In this document: piece after piece, positions 1 to 5,599 of the stretch
How positions within the stretch are numbered: the first letter of the stretch is position 1
Layout: each line of letters begins with the position of its first letter
From: Omnitrophica WOR_2 bacterium GWA2_47_8
GTDB taxonomy: Bacteria; Omnitrophota; Gorgyraeia; Zapsychrales; GWA2-47-8
DNA: 5,643 bases
Direction of reading: 5' to 3'
Assembly (NCBI GenBank): GCA_001805375.1
Contig: MHFY01000030.1
Coordinates: forward strand, 1 to 5,643
Notes under the pieces: model-generated
What the model was told of the DNA's origin: nothing
The model's database searches: none
What the model saw: only the letters and a program-made list of their open reading frames with translations
Position numbers and translations under genes: made by a program

Positions 1-64
1 TTTAGTTATTTTTTTATTTGATCTCCCCTGGAAAAACTTAAAATTTAATTTTTTAAAAGGCAAA

Positions 65-760
65 ATGATGAGGTTTTTAAAGAGGTCTTTACTGTGCCTC
101 TTTTCAATGATTTTTTTAACCGCCTGCGGAAGCCCGCCCTCTTCCGGTAAAGATAAGAAATTTACCGCCAATTCTCAAGTGCTTCAAAATTCTTTACCTT
201 CTTTTTCCGCGGAGGATGTTCCTCAAACCCCATCGGGATCATTCAATCCTCTTGTCGTGTATAAAGACAAAGGATCACGCGAAAACCATTTCACGCCATC
301 GGGTTTCATGCCGGATGGAAAGTGTCTAGCTTTCAATGATAAGTGGATGGAGAACTGTCAAACCGGCAAGACCTGCATGAAAGTCGAGTATGATGTTCAG
401 TGCTCCATGGAAGGCCAGGGCTGGGCGGGGATCTATTGGCTGAATCCGCCTAATAACTGGGGCAAACAAAAGGGCGGTTTTGATCTAGGAGGGGCGCACA
501 AATTGACTTTTTGGGCCAAGGGAGATCGGGGCGGAGAGCGCATTGAGGAATTTAAGATCGGCGGGATCTTAGGCGATTATCCGGATTCGGACATGGCCAT
601 GATAGGGCCGGTCATTTTGACCAATGAATGGCGGGAGTATACCATTGATCTGCGGGGGAAAGATCTTTCGTACATCAGCGGCGGGTTTTTATGGTCCACC
701 CGGGCCGATGAGAACCCCGAAGGATGCACTTTTTACCTCGATGACATTGTTTATGAGTAG
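65..760 (+). CDS. Lipoprotein with carbohydrate-binding-like domain
   Basis: Predicted lipoprotein of 231 residues, exported and lipidated. The N-terminus has basic residues (R3, K6, R7), a hydrophobic stretch at about 8-18 and a lipobox L18-T19-A20-C21. Gly at +2 is compatible with outer-membrane sorting. Residues 22-62 form a low-complexity Ser/Pro/Gln linker. Residues 63-231 form one domain with a recognisable pattern: VVYKDKG, NHFTPSG, WAGIYWLNPPNNWG (120-133), KGGFDLGG, LTFWAKG, then GPVILTNEWREYTIDL and a terminal FYLDDIVYE. This resembles galactose-binding-like jelly-roll modules appended to glycoside-active proteins, so glycan or surface-polysaccharide binding is inferred; no catalytic motif is seen. 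Four cysteines in the first half of the domain could form disulfides. The start is ATG at 65 or the adjacent ATG at 68; AAAAGG at 55-60 is better spaced for 68. The gene appears monocistronic, since a terminator follows. Family recognition is fairly sure, function is not. Confidence 0.85.
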   Translation: MMRFLKRSLLCLFSMIFLTACGSPPSSGKDKKFTANSQVLQNSLPSFSAEDVPQTPSGSFNPLVVYKDKGSRENHFTPSGFMPDGKCLAFNDKWMENCQTGKTCMKVEYDVQCSMEGQGWAGIYWLNPPNNWGKQKGGFDLGGAHKLTFWAKGDRGGERIEEFKIGGILGDYPDSDMAMIGPVILTNEWREYTIDLRGKDLSYISGGFLWSTRADENPEGCTFYLDDIVYE

Positions 761-787
761 GTGAGTTAGACAAGGTATTTTTTCAAC

Positions 788-826
788 CCCCTTAGCTGTT
801 GCCAGCCAACAACTAAGGGGTTTTTT
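788..826 (+). terminator. Intrinsic (Rho-independent) terminator after the lipoprotein gene
   Basis: CCCCTTAG (788-795) pairs perfectly with CTAAGGGG (813-820). After one C/A mismatch, TGTTG (797-801) pairs with CAACA (807-811), leaving a 5-base loop. Six T residues (821-826) follow at once. The A-run needed for termination on the minus strand is absent, so it acts on + strand transcripts, 27 bases after the lipoprotein stop codon. Confidence 0.93.
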
Positions 827-870
827 AATTATATTTTTATATAATATATTAAAAATAAAATAGTTTTTTC

Positions 871-899
871 TTGTATTAAAATTAATACTTTGTTATATT
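871..899 (+). promoter_or_regulatory. Putative sigma-70 promoter with extended -10
   Basis: A TTGTAT -35-like box (871-876) stands 17 bases before TATATT (894-899, five of six consensus bases). TG at 891-892 plus one base gives an extended -10 (TGnTATATT), which can compensate for the weak -35. It lies in an AT-rich spacer after a terminator, about 40 bases before the coiled-coil gene, so it likely drives that gene and the LacI-family gene. Transcription would begin near 905-907. In such AT-rich DNA chance matches occur, so this is a prediction. Confidence 0.55.
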
Positions 900-921
900 C
901 ATACTTAAGATTTTTAACCCC

Positions 922-928
922 AGGGGAG
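922..928 (+). promoter_or_regulatory. Ribosome binding site for the coiled-coil gene
   Basis: AGGGGAG lies 11 bases before ATG at 940. It is the only purine-rich site nearby and supports this start. It sits inside the near-palindrome CCCCAGGGG (918-926), which could weakly fold. Confidence 0.6.
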
Positions 929-939
929 ATTTTGATTTC

Positions 940-2226
940 ATGTCCAAAGCTGCCAAGCAGATCATGATGATCTTAATAGTTTTGCTCGTAGGCTGTCTCG
1001 CCTTTGCCGGTTATTCCCTTCTTGAAAAACAACGTATTGAAAAATTAAAGATCGCCGTTGATAAAGAGCTCGAAGCCGCTCAGACGCGCGAGATGACGTA
1101 TTTAAAAGACAATAAAGCCCTCCAAGAACAGGCCAAATCAGCTGAAGAAGAAAAGGCCAAGATCCAGGTCGAACTCACCGGGGTCAATGAAAAGCTCGCT
1201 GACTTTAATGCGGAGATGGAAACCTTAACCAAGGACCGCGACGATTGGAAGGGCCGGGTCGAGACCCTTCAAAAAGAACGGCAGGAATTGGTCACCAAGC
1301 TGCAGCAAAAAGCCGAACCCCAGGTCGTTTATAAATATATCGAAAAAGAAGCTGAGGAAAAACCACCGGAAGCAGGGGCAACACCGACAGTTTCCCTGGA
1401 AGGGCTGGATGACAGTTACTGGGCCAAGGTCTTAAAAGAAAAAGCCGAATTGGAAGTTAAGATGAATAATTTAAGCAATGAATTAACGACCACGGTGGTC
1501 AAACTTCAAGAGATGCAAAAAGAGAATTCTGACCTGCAGTTAGAGATCGGCCATTTGAAAACAGAACACGATTCCATTGAACGGCAGATCAAGGAGGGTA
1601 AAGATCTGTCGGATACGCTTTCGCTGGAGTTGGCCCGCGCTAAAGGCGATAAGAAATTCATGAACGATCAGGTGGATAAGATCAAGCAGGAAAATAATGA
1701 CCTTCGTTCGCAGATCAAAGATCTATCTTCCGCCAAGGTCGCTTTGGAAAAAAGTATCGTGAGCCTGACGGATGAGAAAAAAGGTGTCGAGAAGAAATTG
1801 TACGAAACCGAAAATGTCATTCAAAGCAAGATCGAAGAGATCTGGCAGATGAAACAGGGATTAACTAAAAGCCTGGATAAGTCATCCGCTCAAACCCAGG
1901 AGATCGAACTCCCGCCGATCATCGTCAACGCGTCGGGCGGCCAAACCCAAGCGCAGGCCGATGCCAAGTCCAAAGAACCGAAAGGGATCACGGACGAAGA
2001 TTTCAAGAGCATTAACGGCAATATCGTGAGCATCAATTCGGAAAATAATTTTGTTATCGTGGATCTGGGAGAGAAGGATGGGATCAAGATCGGCGATAAA
2101 TTCGGCGTGTACCGCAATTCGGATTTTGTCGCCGAGGTCGAAGTGATCCAGGTCAGGGCGGATATAAGCGCCGCTGATATCAAGCAAATGAAATCTTCCA
2201 TCAAGGTCGGGGATATTATCCGTTAA
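940..2226 (+). CDS. Membrane-anchored coiled-coil protein with C-terminal beta domain
   Basis: This 428-residue protein is not a named family that I recognise. Residues 8-28 form one hydrophobic helix preceded by lysines (K3, K6), so a signal anchor with the bulk outside the cytoplasm is likely. Residues about 29-126 and 160-312 are highly charged Lys/Glu/Gln heptad-like coiled coil. They are interrupted by a Pro-rich break (P127, P142-P143, P149). A second linker carries LPPIIV (324-329) and a Gln/Ala-rich stretch. Residues about 358-428 form a compact beta-rich module with the pattern NGNIVSIN, VIVDLGEKDGIKIGDKFGVYR and a final VGDIIR. This resembles the small C-terminal domain of FlgT-like and related envelope proteins. 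A role as periplasmic spacer or scaffold is inference. The start ATG has AGGGGAG at 922-928, 11 bases upstream, slightly long. The LacI-family gene follows after 4 bases, implying cotranscription. Confidence 0.85.
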   Translation: MSKAAKQIMMILIVLLVGCLAFAGYSLLEKQRIEKLKIAVDKELEAAQTREMTYLKDNKALQEQAKSAEEEKAKIQVELTGVNEKLADFNAEMETLTKDRDDWKGRVETLQKERQELVTKLQQKAEPQVVYKYIEKEAEEKPPEAGATPTVSLEGLDDSYWAKVLKEKAELEVKMNNLSNELTTTVVKLQEMQKENSDLQLEIGHLKTEHDSIERQIKEGKDLSDTLSLELARAKGDKKFMNDQVDKIKQENNDLRSQIKDLSSAKVALEKSIVSLTDEKKGVEKKLYETENVIQSKIEEIWQMKQGLTKSLDKSSAQTQEIELPPIIVNASGGQTQAQADAKSKEPKGITDEDFKSINGNIVSINSENNFVIVDLGEKDGIKIGDKFGVYRNSDFVAEVEVIQVRADISAADIKQMKSSIKVGDIIR

Positions 2227-2230
2227 CGCC

Positions 2231-3250
2231 GTGACTGAACAACTCTCAAAACGTAAGATCGTCAGCATCGAAGATGTCGCCAGACTCGCCCAGGTTTCCA
2301 TCTCAACAGTTTCCCGCGTCATCAATAAATTTCCCACTGTCAGTAAAAAGAATCAAGAACGGGTCGAACGGGCCATCGCGCAATTAAAGTTCAACCCCAA
2401 TGTCAGTGCTCAGCGCTTGGCGCGCGGGTACAACAACGCCATCGGGCTCGTGATCCCGGGTTATCCGGGGATCTTTCATTCCTTCTACGCGATCGAGGTC
2501 ATCCGCGGGGTGGGGCATGCCTGCGAAACTTTAAAAATGGACATGATGTTCCATATCACTAACGGCTTTAATCCGATCAATACCAATGCCGTGGGCGGTA
2601 TTGTTTTTGCCGATATCATCGAGAACCGCAAGCAGGTGGAAAGCTGTCTGGATGTAGGCCTCCCCTGTATCGTGATCAACAATGTGGTGAAGGACCTGGA
2701 TGTCAACTATATCGGGATCGATAATGAAGAAGGCGGACGCGCAGCCACGGATTATTTGATCAGCTTAGGCCACAAGAAAGTCGCCACCATCACGGGAAGC
2801 GTACAGACACAATCCGGGGCTCAGCGCCTGGAAGGATACAAAAAGGCGTTCAAGCAGCACCAGATGTCTTTGAGCGGGGATTATATCTTTGAAGGGGATT
2901 ACTCACGCCGCAGCGCCCGCATGGCGGTTGAAAAATTTCTAAAACTTAAAGAGCCTCCCACCGCTATCTTTGCCGCGAGCGATGAAATGGCCCTAGAGGT
3001 CATCGCTGTGGTCTTGGAAAAGGGATTAAAGATCCCGCAGGATATCTCAATTATCGGTTTTGACGATAACCCCACCGCTATTTACGGACCGGTCGCGCTG
3101 ACCACGATGAACCAGCCGCTTTTTCAGATGGCGGATGAAGCCGTGCGGTTTTTACACGGCGTTGTCTTAGGCAAAAAGAAAAACTCCCTCAAGAAAGTCT
3201 TTAAACCCGAGCTCGTTATCCGGGATTCTTGCAACTCACCCAAGTCTTAA
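2231..3250 (+). CDS. LacI-family transcriptional regulator
   Basis: This 339-residue DNA-binding regulator has the classic LacI/GalR layout. An N-terminal helix-turn-helix spans residues 13-33 (IEDVARLAQVSISTVSRVIN). The hinge helix is at about 58-66, with L63 at the position that intercalates into the operator minor groove. The periplasmic-binding-protein-like effector domain starts at about 70 (AIGLVIPGYPG) and includes YIGIDNEEGG, AQRLEGY, PTAIFAASDEMA, IPQDISIIGFDDNP and ALTTMNQP. The family normally dimerises and responds to a sugar or nucleobase, but the ligand here cannot be read. The segment at about 105-121 looks shorter than in PurR. The start is GTG at 2231, 4 bases after the upstream stop; no in-frame ATG precedes the DNA-binding domain and no good Shine-Dalgarno sequence is seen, so translational coupling is likely. 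I found no obvious CG-centred operator in the window. Neighbours offer no transporter or catabolic gene to suggest a regulon. Confidence 0.95.
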   Translation: MTEQLSKRKIVSIEDVARLAQVSISTVSRVINKFPTVSKKNQERVERAIAQLKFNPNVSAQRLARGYNNAIGLVIPGYPGIFHSFYAIEVIRGVGHACETLKMDMMFHITNGFNPINTNAVGGIVFADIIENRKQVESCLDVGLPCIVINNVVKDLDVNYIGIDNEEGGRAATDYLISLGHKKVATITGSVQTQSGAQRLEGYKKAFKQHQMSLSGDYIFEGDYSRRSARMAVEKFLKLKEPPTAIFAASDEMALEVIAVVLEKGLKIPQDISIIGFDDNPTAIYGPVALTTMNQPLFQMADEAVRFLHGVVLGKKKNSLKKVFKPELVIRDSCNSPKS

Positions 3251-3259
3251 ATTAGAAGA

Positions 3260-3353
3260 TACAAGAAACAATCACCAAATAAATCACAAAATTCAAAAAC
3301 CAACGAAATTGAGTTTTTGGGATTTGAGTATTTTTTGTATCTTGTTTCTTGTA
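3260..3353. repeat. Imperfect long inverted repeat in the spacer
   Basis: TACAAGAAACAA (3260-3271) is perfectly complementary to TTGTTTCTTGTA (3342-3353). The inner arms, 3272-3303 and about 3310-3341, remain complementary at roughly 20 of 32 positions by hand alignment, meeting at a short centre near GAAATT. AT-rich elements of this type (runs of CAAA/AATCAC facing TTTTTGG/GATTT) resemble small non-coding repeats dispersed in several uncultured bacterial genomes. No open frame or terminator-like T-tract goes with it. It begins 9 bases after the LacI-family stop codon and may also serve as a 3' mRNA end. Confidence 0.7.
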
Positions 3354-3387
3354 CTTGTTTGCCTTAAATTTTCTAGAAGAAACAAGT

Positions 3388-3436
3388 ACTAATCCTAGTT
3401 TCATCTATATAAAATCCAAGGAAAACTAGGATTGGT
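3388..3436. repeat. 14-bp inverted repeat / stem-loop
   Basis: ACTAATCCTAGTTT (3388-3401) pairs with AAACTAGGATTGGT (3423-3436): 13 Watson-Crick pairs plus one G-T wobble, with a 21-base loop. It lies just upstream of the promoter at 3451. The following bases are only mildly T-rich (CATTGTCTCTTTTATT), so a terminator role for the upstream transcript is possible but not canonical. Alternatives are a protein-binding site or one member of a repeat family. Confidence 0.7.
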
Positions 3437-3450
3437 CATTGTCTCTTTTA

Positions 3451-3479
3451 TTGACAAATTTATCATTTCACGTTATCTT
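3451..3479 (+). promoter_or_regulatory. Sigma-70 promoter for the small membrane protein and mnmG
   Basis: A perfect TTGACA -35 box (3451-3456) is followed by a 17-base spacer and TATCTT (3474-3479, four of six consensus bases). Transcription would start near 3485-3487, giving a leader of about 50 bases before the TTG start at 3535. It is the best promoter match in the window, and it sits where a new transcription unit is needed after the LacI-family gene. Confidence 0.68.
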
Positions 3480-3503
3480 ATCACATTGGCCTTAATACAC
3501 TTA

Positions 3504-3517
3504 GCCTGCCGGCAGGC
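3504..3517. repeat. GC-rich palindrome GCCTGCCGGCAGGC
   Basis: This is a perfect 14-base palindrome in otherwise AT-rich spacer, extended on the right by AGGGAG. As RNA it can fold GCCUG/CAGGC with a CCGG loop. Alternatively CCUGCC (3505-3510) can pair with GGCAGG (3515-3520) around a GGCA loop. From memory, CCTGCCGGCAGG-type words recur between genes in many uncultured bacterial genomes, so this may be one copy of a dispersed palindromic repeat. Confidence 0.85.
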
Positions 3518-3523
3518 AGGGAG
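3518..3523 (+). promoter_or_regulatory. Ribosome binding site selecting the TTG start
   Basis: AGGGAG lies 11 bases before TTG at 3535 and decides that start over the internal ATG at 3559, which has no purine-rich site before it. It abuts the palindrome at 3504-3517, and the alternative fold of that element pairs its first three bases. Confidence 0.5.
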
Positions 3524-3534
3524 AAATCAAACCC

Positions 3535-3714
3535 TTGGATAAAATTTCTACGATCATCATGTATGGGCTCTGGGTTGTGGCGATCCTATTCCTTTTAGGA
3601 ACGACCTTTACCAATTTTGCTTATGAAGACATAAATCTCATGGCGGGTATTTTTTTGTTTTTTGCCGCGTTAAACAGCTTTTTTATGAGCACCCGAAGAA
3701 AGAAAAATGAGTAA
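3535..3714 (+). CDS. Small two-helix membrane protein upstream of mnmG
   Basis: This small gene of 60 codons (59 residues) starts with TTG and ends with TAA at 3712-3714. I do not recognise a family. A short N-terminus (MDKIST) leads into a hydrophobic helix (about 7-27, IIMYGLWVVAILFLLGTTF). An acidic turn (YEDIN) follows, then a second helix (about 35-51, LMAGIFLFFAALNSFFM) and a basic tail STRRKKNE. The two-helix hairpin with the positive tail inside predicts both ends in the cytoplasm. Support for it being real: continuous hydrophobic-then-basic pattern, AGGGAG before the start, an upstream promoter, and an 8-base overlap (ATGAGTAA) with mnmG. Only TTG at 3535 or ATG at 3559 can start it, because a stop lies in frame at 3502. 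Function is unknown; the overlap suggests it couples translation of mnmG. Confidence 0.72.
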   Translation: MDKISTIIMYGLWVVAILFLLGTTFTNFAYEDINLMAGIFLFFAALNSFFMSTRRKKNE

Positions 3715-5599
3715 AACTTTCGATTGTATCGTCATTGGAGCCGGCCACGCCGGCGTTGAAGCAGCTCTGGCCGCCAGCCGCATGGGCTGCAAGACCCTCA
3801 TGATCACGTTATTCTTTGAGACCATCGGACAGATGAGCTGTAATCCGGCCATCGGCGGTGTAGGCAAAGGGCAACTGGTCAAAGAGATCGATGCCTTGGG
3901 CGGGGAAATGGGTTTAGCCGCTGACCGGACCGGGATCCAGTTCCGCCAGCTCAATGCCTCCAAAGGACAGGCGGTCCGTTCGTCCCGCTGCCAATCCGAC
4001 CGCAAACAATATAAGCGGTACATGCAGAATGTGGTCAGCCATCAGCCGAATTTGACCATTCTGATCGATGAGGTCAGCGAAATGTTGACCCGCAACGGCA
4101 AGATCATCGGTGTTAAGACCGTTAAGGGCGAGCACATTGAAACGCAAACCATTATTGTCACGACCGGAACGTTCTTAAAGGGGCGCATCCACGTCGGCAC
4201 CAGTATCACCTCCGGCGGCCGCGTCGGTGAGCCCGCCTCTATCCGTTTGGCGGATAATTTTAAGGACCTGGGATTTGAAGTTTTGTTGTTTAAAACCGGA
4301 ACGCCGCCGCGCTTGGACGGGCGCACGATCGATTTTTCCAAAATGGAAGTTCAGCATTCCGATGATCCGCCGCTGCCGTTCTCGTTCCGCACGCCGTTCA
4401 TCCCTAAAGAGCAAAAACTTCTGCCCTGCCATATTACGCGCACGACCGAAGAGACGCATACTATTATCCGGAACAATCTGCATTTATCGCCGATGTATTC
4501 GGGCCGCATCCAGGCCACGGGCGTGCGTTATTGCCCGTCGATCGAAGATAAGATAAAAAAATTCAGCGACAAGAAGAGCCATCATGTCTTTCTGGAACCG
4601 GAAGGCCTGGATACGGATGAATATTATCCTAACGGGATCTCAACTGGTCTACCCGCGGATGTGCAGGAGCAGATGGTCCATTCCATTCCGGGTATGGAAA
4701 AAACAATTATCGTCCGTCCCGGTTACTCGATCGAGCACGGCGTTATTCCGGCCACCGAACTACGCCCGACATTAGAAACAAAAAAGGTCAGCGGCCTTTT
4801 TCTCGCTGGGCAGATCAACGGCACGACCGGTTATGAAGAAGCAGGGGCGCAGGGTTTGATCGCGGGCATCAATGCGGCTTTAAAGGTCAAGAATCAGGAA
4901 CCCCTTATCCTCGGCCGTCATGAATCTTATATCGGCGTTTTGATCGATGACCTGACGACCAAGGGAACGGATGAACCGTACCGGATGTTCACTTCACGCG
5001 TTGAATACCGTTTGATCATTAGGGAAGACAACGCGGACCGCCGGCTCGTTCATTACGGACATAAATTCGGCCTTTTAAAGGATGAAGACTACGCAAAGAT
5101 AGAAAAGAAATATACGCTGATCGACCGCGAGATCGAACATCTGCGCGCGACCCGTATTTATCCGGGCACGGATTTGGACCAGGAATTGGAAAGGATCAGC
5201 AGCGCGCCGATCCGCCAGCCGCTTTCGTTGGCGGAACTTCTGCGCCGGCCCGAGATCAATTACCAGATCATAGCGCCTTATGACGGAGACCTTAAAAATT
5301 TTCCGCAGAATGTGATCGATCAGGTCGAGTATGAGATCAAGTACGAGGGTTTCATTAAAAAGCAGATGAAGACGATCGAGCGCTTCCGTCACATTGAGAA
5401 TATCAAGGTTCCCGCGGACATCGATTATGATGTTATCGGCGGGCTGTCAACGGAGATCAAAGAAAAACTTAAACGTTTTAGTCCGATCTCTTTAGGCCAG
5501 GCCAACCGCATCAGCGGTGTGACGCTGTCGGCGATCACTATTTTAATGGTCCATTTAAAGAGATTGAGTTATGACAGGAATAAGGATCTGAGGAGTTAA
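3707..5599 (+). CDS. mnmG: tRNA uridine-5-carboxymethylaminomethyl modification enzyme MnmG (GidA)
   Basis: MnmG works with the GTPase MnmE in the cytoplasm. Using FAD, NADH, methylene-tetrahydrofolate and glycine or ammonium, the complex makes the (carboxymethyl)aminomethyl group at C5 of wobble U34 in certain tRNAs. At 630 residues the protein matches the usual length (E. coli 629). Visible are the FAD Rossmann motif GAGHAG (11-16), MSCNPAIGG with C45, LNASKG (82-87), TTGTFLKGRIHVG, GRVGEPAS, FKTGTPPRLDG, RYCPSIEDK with the second conserved Cys (C276), FLEPEGLDTDEYYPNGIST, GLFLAGQINGTTGYEEAGAQG, and the C-terminal tRNA/MnmE-binding helical part beginning near EPYRMFTSRVEYRL (423-436). Unusual residues are Q88 where KGPAV is normal and EHG (343-345) where EYD is usual. 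ATG at 3707 overlaps the upstream small gene by 8 bases, and only a weak AAGAAAG precedes it, so coupled translation is likely. The last residues run into a short repeat. Confidence 0.98.
   Translation: MSKTFDCIVIGAGHAGVEAALAASRMGCKTLMITLFFETIGQMSCNPAIGGVGKGQLVKEIDALGGEMGLAADRTGIQFRQLNASKGQAVRSSRCQSDRKQYKRYMQNVVSHQPNLTILIDEVSEMLTRNGKIIGVKTVKGEHIETQTIIVTTGTFLKGRIHVGTSITSGGRVGEPASIRLADNFKDLGFEVLLFKTGTPPRLDGRTIDFSKMEVQHSDDPPLPFSFRTPFIPKEQKLLPCHITRTTEETHTIIRNNLHLSPMYSGRIQATGVRYCPSIEDKIKKFSDKKSHHVFLEPEGLDTDEYYPNGISTGLPADVQEQMVHSIPGMEKTIIVRPGYSIEHGVIPATELRPTLETKKVSGLFLAGQINGTTGYEEAGAQGLIAGINAALKVKNQEPLILGRHESYIGVLIDDLTTKGTDEPYRMFTSRVEYRLIIREDNADRRLVHYGHKFGLLKDEDYAKIEKKYTLIDREIEHLRATRIYPGTDLDQELERISSAPIRQPLSLAELLRRPEINYQIIAPYDGDLKNFPQNVIDQVEYEIKYEGFIKKQMKTIERFRHIENIKVPADIDYDVIGGLSTEIKEKLKRFSPISLGQANRISGVTLSAITILMVHLKRLSYDRNKDLRS

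Noticed and set aside
1..64. Possible promoter for the lipoprotein gene (TTGATC at 18-23)
   Set aside because: No -10-like box at an acceptable distance: the candidates fall 14 or 21 bases away. The true promoter may lie outside the window.
21..930. ATCTCCCCTGG (21-31) is the exact reverse complement of CCAGGGGAGAT (920-930)
   Set aside because: The flanks do not match, and the right copy is explained by a ribosome binding site. On the minus strand the left copy has no start codon after it before the window edge. Chance is sufficient, though an operator role cannot be excluded.
1882..2337. Long minus-strand open frame (151 codons) opposite the coiled-coil/LacI junction
   Set aside because: It lies antisense to two convincing genes, spans their junction, has no ribosome binding site or recognisable domain, and reads as a by-product of the ATC/GAT-rich codon use.
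3260..3436. CRISPR array or transposon ends
   Set aside because: The repeats are inverted, unequal and without regular spacers. No transposase fragment or target duplication could be seen.
3559..3714. ATG at 3559 as start of the small membrane protein
   Set aside because: It would cut into the first hydrophobic helix and has no purine-rich site before it, whereas TTG at 3535 has AGGGAG.
3670..4556. Several 77-117-codon open frames on both strands within mnmG
   Set aside because: All overlap the well-conserved mnmG frame. Their compositions (Arg/Ser/Pro-rich) are typical of shadow frames in GC-richer coding DNA.
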